Below are positions 7,923-16,941 of a stretch of 57,710 nt of DNA, in pieces; positions within the stretch are counted from its first letter, which is position 1, and each line of letters opens with the position of its first letter. This DNA is from an uncultured Oscillospiraceae bacterium (GTDB lineage: Bacteria > Bacillota > Clostridia > Oscillospirales > Ruminococcaceae). The position numbers were made by a program, and so were the translations under genes. Location of the stretch: contig CAJFOX010000026.1 of NCBI GenBank assembly GCA_904397845.1, positions 1 to 57,710 on the forward strand, given 5' to 3'. The notes under the pieces were generated by a model. That model searched no databases. It was not told the DNA's origin and saw only the letters and a program-made list of their open reading frames with translations.

Positions 7923-8636
7923 TTACGTCAGAGGGGATTTTGCCATTTTTGCAGCATTCCGGGGATATTTTGTCGAAGTTTGCGATATTTTTTTTACACA
8001 GACCAGGGTGCGGCCGCTGCCATCGGGCAAAGAATAGGAGATGCTTTCTCCCAGCTGCCCGCCCAGCAGATGAATGGCCTTTTCAGCACCTCGGATTTCT
8101 GCTGCGGCATCGCCTCCTTTTAGTGCGTAAAACATGCCGCCCGGCTTGATATAGGGCAGGCAGTATTCGGACAACTCCCGCAGATTAGCCACTGCTCGAG
8201 CTGTTGCCAGATCAAACTGCTCCCGCAGGTCGGGACGGCGTCCGCCATCCTCGGCACGGCTGTGGATTACCTGTGCCGCCAGGCCGCAGGTGCTGAGTGC
8301 CGCCTCCAAAAAGGTCAGCCTTTTTTTCAGAGAGTCCAGCAGGGTGATCTGCAGATCCGGCCTCCAAATCAAAAGCGGAATGGCCGGGAATCCGGCGCCA
8401 GTGCCCACGTCGATGAGCAAGGCGCCTTGGGGCAGTGGAACCAGGGTAAAGGGGAGAATGCTGTCCAGAAAATGCTTGATTAAAATCCCTTCCGGATCAG
8501 TGATGGCGGTGAGGTTCATTTTCTGGTTCCATTCTACCAACAGTTGGGCATACCGATCCAATTGTTCCAGCTGGGAGAGGGAAAGGGAGATCTGATGTTC
8601 AGAGAACAAGCTTTGGGCCCGTGTCAGGTCAATCAT
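7923..8636 (-). CDS. rsmG: 16S rRNA (guanine527-N7)-methyltransferase RsmG
   Basis: A 237-residue SAM methyltransferase that modifies G527 of 16S rRNA; loss gives low-level streptomycin resistance. The SAM motif is LLIDVGTGAGFPAIPL, and NLTAITDPEGILIKHFLDSI is the family N-terminal signature. The ATG at 8636 follows AGGAGGG; the longer frame to 8804 lies inside mnmG. It overlaps the mnmG stop by 8 bp, so translation is probably coupled. Confidence 0.96.
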   Translation of the reverse strand: MIDLTRAQSLFSEHQISLSLSQLEQLDRYAQLLVEWNQKMNLTAITDPEGILIKHFLDSILPFTLVPLPQGALLIDVGTGAGFPAIPLLIWRPDLQITLLDSLKKRLTFLEAALSTCGLAAQVIHSRAEDGGRRPDLREQFDLATARAVANLRELSEYCLPYIKPGGMFYALKGGDAAAEIRGAEKAIHLLGGQLGESISYSLPDGSGRTLVCVKKISQTSTKYPRNAAKMAKSPLT

Positions 8637-10521
8637 CCGCAGTCCCTCCTTTTTGCCGGTGCTCCAGCCAGATGAGCAGCACCGAAATGTCCGCCGGCGA
8701 CACGCCGGAGATCCGGGTCGCCTGGCCAATGCTGCGGGGCCGGACTTTCCCCAGCTTTTCTGCTGCTTCCAGCCGAAGCCCAGTGATAGAGGCATAATCT
8801 GCATCCTCCGGCAGAAGTTTAGTTTCCAACCGCTGCATCTGCTCCACCTCCAGCTGTTGTTTTTTGATATATCCTTCGTATTTGAGCAAAATCTCTACTT
8901 CTTCCGCTACGGCGGCAGGCAGATCTGGCCTTTGCGGATCGAAGGGCTCCAGATCTTTGTAGGAAACCTGCGGGCGGCGGATCAGCTCGCCCAGCTTAAA
9001 ACCGGTGGAAATAGGGGATGTTTCACGTGAAACAAGCAGGTCGTTCAGCGCCGGAGAGGGGGGGACAGTAGTCGCTTCCAATCGGGCCACCTCTTTTTCA
9101 ATCAGCTGCTGCTTGTGAAGGAATTTTTGATACCGCTCATCCGAAATCAGGCCGATTTCGTGACCCAGCGGCGTTAGCCGGGCGTCGGCATTGTCCTGCC
9201 GCAGCAGCAGCCGGTATTCGGAGCGCGAAGTCATCATCCGGTAAGGGTCAGAGCAGCCTTTGGTCACCAGATCGTCGATCAGAGTGCCGATGTAAGAGCT
9301 GGAACGGCCCAAAATAACCGGTTCCTGCCCCAGACAGAAGCGGGCGGCGTTAATGCCTGCAACCAGTCCCTGGGCGGCGGCTTCCTCGTAGCCGGAGGTG
9401 CCGTTAAACTGCCCCGCTCCATACAATCCTTCCACCGATTTAAATTCCAACGACGGCTTCAGGGACAGAGGATCCACCGAATCATACTCAATGGCATAGG
9501 CGCTGCGCATAATCTTAATGTTTTCAAAGCCTTTAACAGTACGGTAAAAGGCAAGCTGTACATCCTCGGGCAGGGAAGAACTCATGCCTTGCAGGTAGAT
9601 TTCTTCGGTATCCAGGCCCATAGGCTCCACAAAAATCTGGTGCCGGGGCTTGTCCGAAAAGCGCACCACCTTATCCTCGATGCTAGGGCAGTACCGAGGA
9701 CCGATCCCCTCAATTTTGCCGCCATACAAGGGGGATCGATGGATGTTCTGTCGGATGACCTCATGAGTTGCCTCATTGGTGTAGGCAATATGGCAGATGG
9801 CCCTGTTTTGCAATTCTCCCCGGGTTTCAAAAGAGAAAGGGGTGATAGGGCTGTCCCCCTCCTGCGGCTCCAGCTGGGAGAAATCGATGCTGGAGCGGTG
9901 AACCCGCGCGGGCGTGCCGGTTTTGAATCGGCGCAGCGGGATGCCCAGCGCCATCAGCGATTCGCTTAAGCGGCTGGAGGCATGCAGCCCGTCAGGACCG
10001 CTCTCGTAAGATACATCGCCTACGAAAATCCTGCCGCGCAAAAAGGTTCCCGTGCATAAGATGGCCGCTTTTACCCTGTGGACCGCCCCAAGATGGGTGA
10101 CCACAGACTGGATTTTGCCGCCCGCTGCACGGATTTCTACAATCTCCGCCTGCTTGAGGTCGAGATTTTCTTGCTGCTCGACAACCTTCTTCATATAGAT
10201 GTGATAGCGCTGCCGGTCCGTCTGCACCCGCAGGGAGTGGACGGCCGGGCCCTTGCCGCGGTTGAGCATCCGGCTTTGAATAAAGGTAGCGTCCGCCGCC
10301 TTTCCCATCTGGCCGCCCAGCGCGTCGATCTCCCGCACCAGATGGCCTTTGGCGGTCCCGCCGATAGACGGATTGCAGGGCATGTTGGCAAGGCTGTCCA
10401 GTGAAATGGTAAACAGCACGGTAGACACGCCCAGTCGGGCGGCGGCCAGCGCGGCCTCTACTCCTGCATGTCCCGCGCCAATGACCGCCAAATCATAGCT
10501 TTGGGCCTCATAGGTTTCCAA
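8629..10521 (-). CDS. mnmG: tRNA uridine-5-carboxymethylaminomethyl modification enzyme MnmG (GidA)
   Basis: A 630-residue FAD protein that acts with MnmE on U34 of certain tRNAs. The dinucleotide-binding motif is GAGHAGVEAALAAARLG near residue 16. Family signatures CNPSIGGTAKGHLVREID and GPRYCPSIEDK follow, with GQFNGTSGYEEAAAQG towards the middle. Length is normal. It lies 33 bp after mnmE on the same strand. A perfect parS is embedded in its coding sequence at 9019-9034. Confidence 0.97.
   Translation of the reverse strand: METYEAQSYDLAVIGAGHAGVEAALAAARLGVSTVLFTISLDSLANMPCNPSIGGTAKGHLVREIDALGGQMGKAADATFIQSRMLNRGKGPAVHSLRVQTDRQRYHIYMKKVVEQQENLDLKQAEIVEIRAAGGKIQSVVTHLGAVHRVKAAILCTGTFLRGRIFVGDVSYESGPDGLHASSRLSESLMALGIPLRRFKTGTPARVHRSSIDFSQLEPQEGDSPITPFSFETRGELQNRAICHIAYTNEATHEVIRQNIHRSPLYGGKIEGIGPRYCPSIEDKVVRFSDKPRHQIFVEPMGLDTEEIYLQGMSSSLPEDVQLAFYRTVKGFENIKIMRSAYAIEYDSVDPLSLKPSLEFKSVEGLYGAGQFNGTSGYEEAAAQGLVAGINAARFCLGQEPVILGRSSSYIGTLIDDLVTKGCSDPYRMMTSRSEYRLLLRQDNADARLTPLGHEIGLISDERYQKFLHKQQLIEKEVARLEATTVPPSPALNDLLVSRETSPISTGFKLGELIRRPQVSYKDLEPFDPQRPDLPAAVAEEVEILLKYEGYIKKQQLEVEQMQRLETKLLPEDADYASITGLRLEAAEKLGKVRPRSIGQATRISGVSPADISVLLIWLEHRQKGGTADD
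9019..9034. promoter_or_regulatory. parS site inside mnmG
   Basis: TGTTTCACGTGAAACA is a perfect match to the 16-bp parS consensus. It lies within the mnmG reading frame, where it encodes part of LLVSRETSPIS. Confidence 0.96.
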
Positions 10522-10554
10522 ATAAAATTCCCCCCTGTCAGAGATTTGCGATTT

Positions 10555-11928
10555 TTATTTCCCTACGCAGAACTGAGCAAACACTGCGTCCACCACGGCG
10601 TCAGAGACCCTGCGGCCAGTGAGTTCCAGCAGCGGCCCAATGGCTTCGTCCAAGCAGACAGACACCGCATCTAACGTGACGCCTTCTTCCAGCGCCTGAA
10701 CCGCTTCTTCCAGTGCCGTCGCCGCTTTTTGCAGGCAGATCCGTTGCCGCTCATTGGCCAAAAGAGGCGCCGACGGATCCACGTCGGATAAATGGAGCAG
10801 TTCTGCGATGGCCTGAATCAAATTCTCAGCCCCTTCTCCGGTACGGGCGGAAATCTCCACCGTTTGGCTGACAAGGCCCGCCAGCGCCTTTTCTTCCAGT
10901 TGGGGCGGCAGGTCGGATTTGTTGAGCACGGCAATGGCGGGCCGCCCGGCCAGGCTGGCCAGCAGCGCCTGGTCGCCTTCGCTCAACGGCTCAGAGCGGT
11001 CCAGCACCACCAGCACCAGCTGTGCCGATTCCAGCCGCCGGCGGGCCAGCTGAACGCCGGCTTGCTCCACCGGGTCGTCAGTGTCCCGGATGCCGGCAGT
11101 ATCTGCCAGGCGCAGGACAATTTCACCGGCCAACACGGTCTCCTCCACCACATCCCGGGTAGTGCCGGGGATGGCGGTGACGATGCTTTTCTGCGTTCCG
11201 GCCAGCAGGTTCATCAGGGTGGATTTCCCCACATTAGGCCGCCCGATGATGGCGGTGTCCACCCCTTCGCGAAGGATGCGCCCCGTGTCGTATCCATCCA
11301 AAAGCGCCTGGCATTCCCTCAGGCTGCTGCGCAGGGCGGCAGCCAACGGTTCAGGCGTTACCGATTCCATGTCCTCATCAGGATAGTCGTTCCATGCCGC
11401 CAGATGCGCCGCCTGATCTACCAGTTCCGCAGCGATGCCGTCGATTTTGTGGGACAATGCACCATCCCGCCCGGCCAGCGCGGCCTGCGCCGACTGACGG
11501 CCTGCGGCACCGATCAAATCCATGACCGATTCTGCCTGGGCGAGGGAAAGTTTTCCGTTTAGATAGGCTCGTTTGGTAAATTCGCCCGGCCCTGCAAGGG
11601 AGGCCCCATGGTCCAGCACCGCCCGCAGCGTCCGCTGCACCAGATATAGGCCTCCATGGCAGGACAGTTCCACGACATCCTCGCCGGTATAGCTGCGGGG
11701 GGCGCGAAACACGGTTGCCACCGCTTCGTCAAACTCTCCCTCCCGGTCGTGCAAACGGCCATAATGGGCGGTATAGCCGTGGGAAGCAGACAGCGGCTGT
11801 CCTCCGGCAGGAGAGAATACCGCCTCAGCAGTCCGGATGGCATCCGGTCCCGAAATACGAATCACGCCGACGCCCCCGGTGCCCAGCGGTGTAGAAATGG
11901 CAGCGATAGTAGATAGATGCCAGCTCAT
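10555..11928 (-). CDS. mnmE: tRNA modification GTPase MnmE (TrmE)
   Basis: A 457-residue GTPase, partner of MnmG. The N-terminal folate-binding domain starts MSWHLSTIAAISTPLGTGGVGVIRISG. The G domain has GRPNVGKST (G1), DTAGIRDTDDPVE (G3) and NKSD (G4). The C-terminus ends CVGK, the family CxGK motif. It heads the minus-strand cluster mnmE-mnmG-rsmG-noc. In most Firmicutes jag, yidC, rnpA and rpmH come just before it, but here the next gene upstream is mgsA in the opposite orientation. Confidence 0.97.
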   Translation of the reverse strand: MSWHLSTIAAISTPLGTGGVGVIRISGPDAIRTAEAVFSPAGGQPLSASHGYTAHYGRLHDREGEFDEAVATVFRAPRSYTGEDVVELSCHGGLYLVQRTLRAVLDHGASLAGPGEFTKRAYLNGKLSLAQAESVMDLIGAAGRQSAQAALAGRDGALSHKIDGIAAELVDQAAHLAAWNDYPDEDMESVTPEPLAAALRSSLRECQALLDGYDTGRILREGVDTAIIGRPNVGKSTLMNLLAGTQKSIVTAIPGTTRDVVEETVLAGEIVLRLADTAGIRDTDDPVEQAGVQLARRRLESAQLVLVVLDRSEPLSEGDQALLASLAGRPAIAVLNKSDLPPQLEEKALAGLVSQTVEISARTGEGAENLIQAIAELLHLSDVDPSAPLLANERQRICLQKAATALEEAVQALEEGVTLDAVSVCLDEAIGPLLELTGRRVSDAVVDAVFAQFCVGK

Positions 11929-12030
11929 GAGATCGCCCCTTTATCAAAATAGGATATTCCTCCGGACGCTTCCTTCCTGCCGCTCGGCATTTCTTTGGAC
12001 AGCAAATGGGAGGCCTTGGATTTCCGCTTT

Positions 12031-12059
12031 ATTATAGCAGGCTTTCCTCCCAGCCGCAA
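12031..12059 (-). promoter_or_regulatory. Promoter for the mnmE cluster
   Basis: Minus strand: TTGCGG (12059-12054), 17 bp spacer, TATAAT (12036-12031), about 100 bp before mnmE. Confidence 0.6.
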
Positions 12060-12206
12060 CGATGTTTTATCCCGTCCGGCACGGGCAAAATGGGAGGATG
12101 CGATGACCGTCAGCCTTCCTCCTGGGATGGCCGCTTGGCATGGGAAGGGCATTTTCCCAGTTAGGGTGCCGGCGAAAACTGACGATCCGGTGCGTCCGCA
12201 AATCAG

Positions 12207-12235
12207 TTGCGCCATGGCGGAAATTATGCTATGAT
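12207..12235 (+). promoter_or_regulatory. Promoter for mgsA
   Basis: TTGCGC, 17 bp spacer, TATGAT, with TG one base before the -10 (extended -10). The start codon is 36 bp downstream. Confidence 0.65.
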
Positions 12236-12270
12236 GCGGTTGGAAAGCATCACAAAAAGGGGGAAGAAGA

Positions 12271-12741
12271 ATGCCACAGAAAAGCGTTACCTGGACCATC
12301 GGGAAGCAGAAAAATATTGCATTGATTGCTCACGACAGCCAAAAGCCGGTCATCATCCAATGGTGTGAGGAACATAAAGACATCTTAAAAGAGCATTTTC
12401 TCTACGGTACCGGAACCACTGCCCGAATGATTACCGACCGTACCGGTCTGCCGGTACGGGGCTATAACAGCGGCCCGCTGGGAGGGGACCTGCAGATCGG
12501 CGCTAAAATTGTGGAGGGAAGAATCGATTTTGTTATCTTTTTTTCTGATCCGTTGACAGCCCAGCCCCACGACCCGGATGTAAAAGCGCTGCTGCGGATT
12601 GCGCAGGTTTATGATATCCCTATTGCAAACAATAAGGCGACAGCGGACTTTTTGATTACATCTGCACTCATGCAGACAGAGTATGACCATGAGGTAGTCG
12701 ATTTCAAAAGCGCGGTGGCGCAGCGGGCACAGACGCTGTAA
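12271..12741 (+). CDS. mgsA: Methylglyoxal synthase
   Basis: A 156-residue enzyme that turns dihydroxyacetone phosphate into methylglyoxal and phosphate, a bypass when phosphate limits glycolysis. The signature GPLGGDLQIGA contains the catalytic Asp, and DPLTAQPHDPDVKALLRI is the phosphate/substrate region. GTGTTARMI near residue 50 is the phosphate loop. It starts behind an AAGGGGGAAG ribosome site and is a single-gene unit with its own promoter and terminator, divergent from mnmE. Confidence 0.96.
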   Translation: MPQKSVTWTIGKQKNIALIAHDSQKPVIIQWCEEHKDILKEHFLYGTGTTARMITDRTGLPVRGYNSGPLGGDLQIGAKIVEGRIDFVIFFSDPLTAQPHDPDVKALLRIAQVYDIPIANNKATADFLITSALMQTEYDHEVVDFKSAVAQRAQTL

Positions 12742-12767
12742 AAACCGCCGCAGGAGATTTCTATGGC

Positions 12768-12812
12768 AAAGGCCGGGATTTTCGTCTCGTTGACGGGGAT
12801 CCCGGCCTTTTT
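12768..12812 (+). terminator. Terminator after mgsA
   Basis: A 12-bp stem (AAAGGCCGGGAT and complement) has a 19-nt loop and ends in TTTTT. Confidence 0.85.
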
Positions 12813-12879
12813 GAGCGGGCGAAAACGCGGAGGAATTTGAAAAAATTGCAAATTTTTGCCACAAAAAGTTTGAAAAAGA

Positions 12880-12908
12880 TTGTCCAGCCGAAAGCGGTAG
12901 GGTATAAT
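12880..12908 (+). promoter_or_regulatory. Promoter for the LysR gene
   Basis: TTGTCC, 17 bp spacer, perfect TATAAT; 38 bp upstream of the ATG at 12946. Confidence 0.7.
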
Positions 12909-12945
12909 AAAAAAAGAATAGATCTTGTATAAAAGGGGGAACAGC

Positions 12946-13887
12946 ATGAACCTGCAGCATTTAAAATACGCGGTAGAGGTGGAAAAAACGGGTTCCATTA
13001 CCCAGGCTGCTGAAAATCTTTACATGGGGCAACCCAATTTAAGCAAGGCGATCAAGGAACTGGAGGGGACGCTGGGCGTTATCCTTTTTAAACGCACCTC
13101 CAAAGGAGTTCTGCCCACCGCGCAGGGAAAGGAATTTTTGCGCTATGCCAAGAGCATCCTGGACCAGGTAGAGCGGATGGAGGAGCTTTATCGTTCCGGC
13201 GGGGAGGGGAGGCTGTATTTTTCTGCGGCGGTACCCCGCGCCAGCTACATTACGCATGCGTTCGCCAGGCTTCTTGCAGGGTTGGACCAAGCCCAGCAGC
13301 TGGACGTTAATTTTAAGGAGACCAATGCTACCGACGCGATCCACAGTGTGGCCGAACGGGAAAGCAAATTGGGCGTTATCCGCTATCAGACCATCCACGA
13401 AAGTTATTTCCAAAATCTGCTGGAAGATAAGGCAATCCATGTCCGCCCCCTATGGGATTTTACTTACCAGGTGCTGTTTTCCAAAAACCATCCGCTGGCC
13501 AATGCCGCCACGTTTACACCGGATGATTTGCAAAAATATGTGGAGATCCTCCATGGGGATGTGACGGTTCCCAGCCTTTCGGTAATGGGACGGGCTCGTC
13601 CGCAGGAGGATCTCCATGCGAAAAAGAAAATCCGGATTTACGAAAGAGGCAGTCAGTTTGACCTTTTGTGCCAGGTTCCGGACACTTTTATGTGGGTATC
13701 CCCCATGCCGCAGGCCGTGTTGGATCGCCATGGACTGGTACAGCGCAGGTGCGATGTCATTGATTTTCGCATGCGGGACGTCCTGATTTATCCGGAGGGA
13801 TATCGGTTAAGCGCGCTGGATGAAGCGTTTGTCCAGCAGGTAGAACAAGTGCGGGACGAGATCATCCAAAAGCAGGAAAAAGCATGA
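12946..13887 (+). CDS. LysR-family transcriptional regulator
   Basis: A 313-residue regulator. The ATG at 12946 follows AAAAGGGGG; the frame open from 12925 adds seven unlikely residues. The N-terminal winged helix reads MNLQHLKYAVEVEKTGSITQ and AAENLYMGQPNLSKAIKELE. A periplasmic-binding-like effector domain follows. The usual conserved Ala before the second helix is kept. It points the same way as adhE, 418 bp upstream of it, so it might regulate adhE, but no divergent target is present and the ligand is unknown. Confidence 0.92.
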   Translation: MNLQHLKYAVEVEKTGSITQAAENLYMGQPNLSKAIKELEGTLGVILFKRTSKGVLPTAQGKEFLRYAKSILDQVERMEELYRSGGEGRLYFSAAVPRASYITHAFARLLAGLDQAQQLDVNFKETNATDAIHSVAERESKLGVIRYQTIHESYFQNLLEDKAIHVRPLWDFTYQVLFSKNHPLANAATFTPDDLQKYVEILHGDVTVPSLSVMGRARPQEDLHAKKKIRIYERGSQFDLLCQVPDTFMWVSPMPQAVLDRHGLVQRRCDVIDFRMRDVLIYPEGYRLSALDEAFVQQVEQVRDEIIQKQEKA

Positions 13888-14025
13888 ATTCATTCTGTTC
13901 TATCCTGCTTTTAATAAAAAGACTTATCATAGGATAACATCTGAGATCCATCCTCTTGTTCAAAAAAGTAAAATGAGCCTGGCAGGCTTATGGCGCCGGT
14001 GGAAAGAACGAGTCCCTGTAAAGTA

Positions 14026-14053
14026 AAAAAGACACGCCACAGCGTGTCTTTTT
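14026..14053 (+). terminator. Terminator between the LysR gene and adhE (likely bidirectional)
   Basis: A stem AAAAAGACACGC/GCGTGTCTTTTT with a 4-nt loop is flanked by A-run and T-run, so it can work on both strands. Confidence 0.85.
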
Positions 14054-14120
14054 ATTTTTAAAGCCGGAAAAGAAATAAGAAATATGTAAAAAAATATATA
14101 TCTACCATATAAATTATATA

Positions 14121-14162
14121 TTACACAGAAAAAGTTTTCTTTGTTAAAATAATAACAAAGAA
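14121..14162 (+). promoter_or_regulatory. adhE promoter with a Rex-type operator
   Basis: A promoter reads TTACAC (14121-14126), 18 bp, TAAAAT (14145-14150). Over the -10 lies a perfect inverted repeat, TTCTTTGTTA then a 6-bp spacer then TAACAAAGAA (14137-14162). Its core, TTGTTA-n6-TAACAA, matches the Rex consensus of clostridia (TTGTTAA-n4-TTAACAA). Rex is released by high NADH/NAD, so adhE and the following hydrogenase genes should rise under reducing conditions. This is an inference from the motif. Confidence 0.82.
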
Positions 14163-14253
14163 AGAGAGTCATATCTCTCAAAGGCATATTATCCCTTTGG
14201 GGCTTCTGCCGAACAGGAGGCGTTTCATGCCGCAGCCCGATGGGGGATAAGAT

Positions 14254-14282
14254 TTTATCCGGATGGGGCACTTCCGGATAAA
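14254..14282 (+). promoter_or_regulatory. Hairpin in the adhE leader
   Basis: TTTATCCGGA and TCCGGATAAA form a 10-bp stem with a 9-nt loop. It ends 10 nt before the AGGAGG of adhE. The leader between the promoter and start is about 150 nt and contains a further possible stem CTTCTG/CAGGAG near 14200-14220. It matches no riboswitch class that I can name. Confidence 0.5.
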
Positions 14283-14305
14283 GACCAATGTGAGGAGGAT
14301 TTTGG

Positions 14306-16930
14306 ATGCAAAAGAAGGAAGGAAAAATCGAGAAAAAAGAAGAAAAGGTTGTTGCGATGGATACTTTTGAAATGATCGACCGGCTGGTAAAAAATGCGCA
14401 GCAGGCACTAGAGGAATATATGAAAATGGATCAGGAGCAGGTGGATAAGATTGTTCATGCCATGACCCTGGCCGGTTTGGATCAGCACATGTTGCTGGCG
14501 AAGATGGCCTATGAGGAAACCGGCCGCGGTGTGATGGAGGATAAGGTTATTAAAAACATTTTCTCCACAGAATACATCTGGCATAGCATTAAAAAGCAGA
14601 AAACGGTCGGCGTCATCGACGAAAACGAGATGGAAGGATATGTGGAAGTGGCTGAGCCGGTGGGTGTTGTGGCCGGCGTCACCCCGGTAACCAATCCGAC
14701 TTCCACCACGATGTTTAAGTCTCTAATCTGTGCCAAGACCCGAAACCCCATCATCTTCGGGTTCCATCCGTCGGCTCAGAAATGCTCGGCGGAAGCGGCG
14801 CGGATCCTGCGGGATGCAGCCATTAAGGCGGGCGCGCCGGAATACTGTATCCAGTGGATCGAGACCCCTTCGCTGGATGCGACCTCTGCTTTGATGAACC
14901 ACCGGGGCGTGTCGCTCATCTTGGCTACCGGCGGCGCCGGCATGGTCAAGGCCGCTTACAGCGCCGGAAAACCCGCGTTGGGCGTGGGGCCTGGAAACGT
15001 GCCCTGCTATATCAATAAAAATGTAGACCTGGAGCGGGCCTGCACCGACCTGATTATCTCCAAAACCTTTGACAACGGCATGATCTGTGCTTCTGAACAG
15101 GCGGTTATCGTGGATCGGGAAATCAAAGACCGCTTTGAAAAAATCATGAAGGAAAACAACTGTTATTTCCTGAATCCGGAAGAAACCGAGCTGGTCACAA
15201 AATACGTTATCAACCTGGATAAAATGGCGGTCAACTCGGCCGTTGTCGGCCATCCGGCGGAGGAGATCGCGAAAAACGCCGGGGTAGACGTGCCGGCAGG
15301 CACCAAGATCCTGCTGGCCCCGTTGCCGGAGCCTTCCCGCCAGTATCCTCTGAGCCTGGAGAAGCTGTCCCCCGTGCTGGCTTACTTTGTCTGCGAGGAT
15401 GAAAAGCAGGGCTTCCAGTATGCCAAGGCCATGCTGGAATTGGGCGGCCTGGGCCATTCGGCGGTTATCCACAGCGACGACCACGATCTGTGCGTCAAAT
15501 ACGGTGAGGAGATGAAGGTGGGCCGCGTCATTGCAAATTCTCCTTCCTCGCAAGGGGCCATTGGCGATATCTATAATACCAACACGCCCTCTTTAACACT
15601 GGGCTGTGGTTCCTTCGGACGAAACTCCACCACCTCTAATGTGTCCTCTGTCAATCTGATCAACAAAAAGCGCATCGCACAAAGGAGGGTCAATATGCAG
15701 TGGTTCAAAATTCCGCCGAAGATCTACTTTGAAAAAGATTCGGTTCAGTATCTGCAGGCCATGCCCAATATTTCCCGGGCGTTTATTGTCACCGATCCCA
15801 CGATGATCCAGTTAGGCTATGTAGATAAAGTCCTTTACTATCTGAGAAAGCGCGAGAGCTACTGCCACTGTGAGATCTTTTCCGAGGTAGAACCGGATCC
15901 GTCGGTGGAAACGATCCAGAATGGTGTGCGCGCTATGAACGCTTTCCAGCCGGATGTGATCATTGCCTTGGGCGGCGGCTCTGCCATCGATGCGGCAAAA
16001 GGCATGTGGCTGTTTTATGAAAACCCCGAGACCAGTTTTGACGGGTTGCGTTTGAAATTCATGGATATCCGCAAAAGGGCTTTCCACTTCCCGAACCTGG
16101 GCAAAAAAACCCAGATGGTTGCCATCCCCACAACTTCCGGTACCGGTAGTGAGGTAACCTCCTTCTCGGTCATCACAGACAAAAAGAACGGCAATATCAA
16201 ATATCCGCTGGCCGATTATGAATTGACTCCTGACGTCGCTATCATTGACCCCCAGTTTGTCTCCACCATGCCCAAATCCATTACGGCGGATACTGGGATG
16301 GATGTGCTGACCCATGCCATTGAAGCGTATGTTTCCGTTATGGCAACCGATTATACCGATGGTCTCGCGATCAAAGCCATTGAGCTGATCTTCCATTACC
16401 TGCCGCGCAGCTGGCGCAATGCGAATGATGCCGAAGCCCGTGAAAAGGTCCATAACGCCTCCTGCATTGCCGGCATGGCGTTTTCCAACGCATTTTTGGG
16501 AATCAACCATTCCCTGGCGCATAAATTGGGCGGCGAATTCCATATTCCTCACGGCCGTGCAAATGCGGTGCTGTTGCCCCATGTCATCGCCTATAACGCG
16601 CAAAAACCGTCGAAGTTTACAATTTTCCCGAAATATGATAAATTTATAGCGGATAAACGTTACGCGCAGATTGCCCGGTATCTGGGACTGGGCGGCGAAA
16701 CCCAGGAAGAGCAGATCGCCAATCTGATCGCGGCCATCCGTGGCCTGATGAAGGAACTTCATGTTCCGATGAGCATCCGGGAGTGCGGGGTGGATGAAAA
16801 GGCCTTTATGGACGCACTGCCTGGTTTGTCCGAGCGGGCGTTTGAGGACCAGTGCACCACAGCCAATCCCCGGTATCCGCTGGTCAGCGAGCTGGCGGAG
16901 ATTTATCGCAAAGCATACTACGGAGAATAA
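14306..16930 (+). CDS. adhE: Bifunctional acetaldehyde-CoA/alcohol dehydrogenase
   Basis: An 874-residue AdhE that reduces acetyl-CoA to acetaldehyde and then ethanol with two NADH. The start at 14306 follows GAGGAGG. The N-terminal CoA-acylating aldehyde dehydrogenase carries the catalytic Cys in FDNGMICASEQ. After a linker near residue 450, the iron alcohol dehydrogenase domain has the NAD motif ALGGGSAIDAAKG and metal ligands in TADTGMDVLTHAIEA and INHSLAHKLGGEF...HGRAN. Length is normal for spirosome-forming AdhE. It is followed at 11 bp by the hydrogenase cluster on the same strand, so they probably share a Rex-controlled transcript. Confidence 0.97.
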   Translation: MQKKEGKIEKKEEKVVAMDTFEMIDRLVKNAQQALEEYMKMDQEQVDKIVHAMTLAGLDQHMLLAKMAYEETGRGVMEDKVIKNIFSTEYIWHSIKKQKTVGVIDENEMEGYVEVAEPVGVVAGVTPVTNPTSTTMFKSLICAKTRNPIIFGFHPSAQKCSAEAARILRDAAIKAGAPEYCIQWIETPSLDATSALMNHRGVSLILATGGAGMVKAAYSAGKPALGVGPGNVPCYINKNVDLERACTDLIISKTFDNGMICASEQAVIVDREIKDRFEKIMKENNCYFLNPEETELVTKYVINLDKMAVNSAVVGHPAEEIAKNAGVDVPAGTKILLAPLPEPSRQYPLSLEKLSPVLAYFVCEDEKQGFQYAKAMLELGGLGHSAVIHSDDHDLCVKYGEEMKVGRVIANSPSSQGAIGDIYNTNTPSLTLGCGSFGRNSTTSNVSSVNLINKKRIAQRRVNMQWFKIPPKIYFEKDSVQYLQAMPNISRAFIVTDPTMIQLGYVDKVLYYLRKRESYCHCEIFSEVEPDPSVETIQNGVRAMNAFQPDVIIALGGGSAIDAAKGMWLFYENPETSFDGLRLKFMDIRKRAFHFPNLGKKTQMVAIPTTSGTGSEVTSFSVITDKKNGNIKYPLADYELTPDVAIIDPQFVSTMPKSITADTGMDVLTHAIEAYVSVMATDYTDGLAIKAIELIFHYLPRSWRNANDAEAREKVHNASCIAGMAFSNAFLGINHSLAHKLGGEFHIPHGRANAVLLPHVIAYNAQKPSKFTIFPKYDKFIADKRYAQIARYLGLGGETQEEQIANLIAAIRGLMKELHVPMSIRECGVDEKAFMDALPGLSERAFEDQCTTANPRYPLVSELAEIYRKAYYGE

Positions 16931-16941
16931 GGAGAAAGAAA

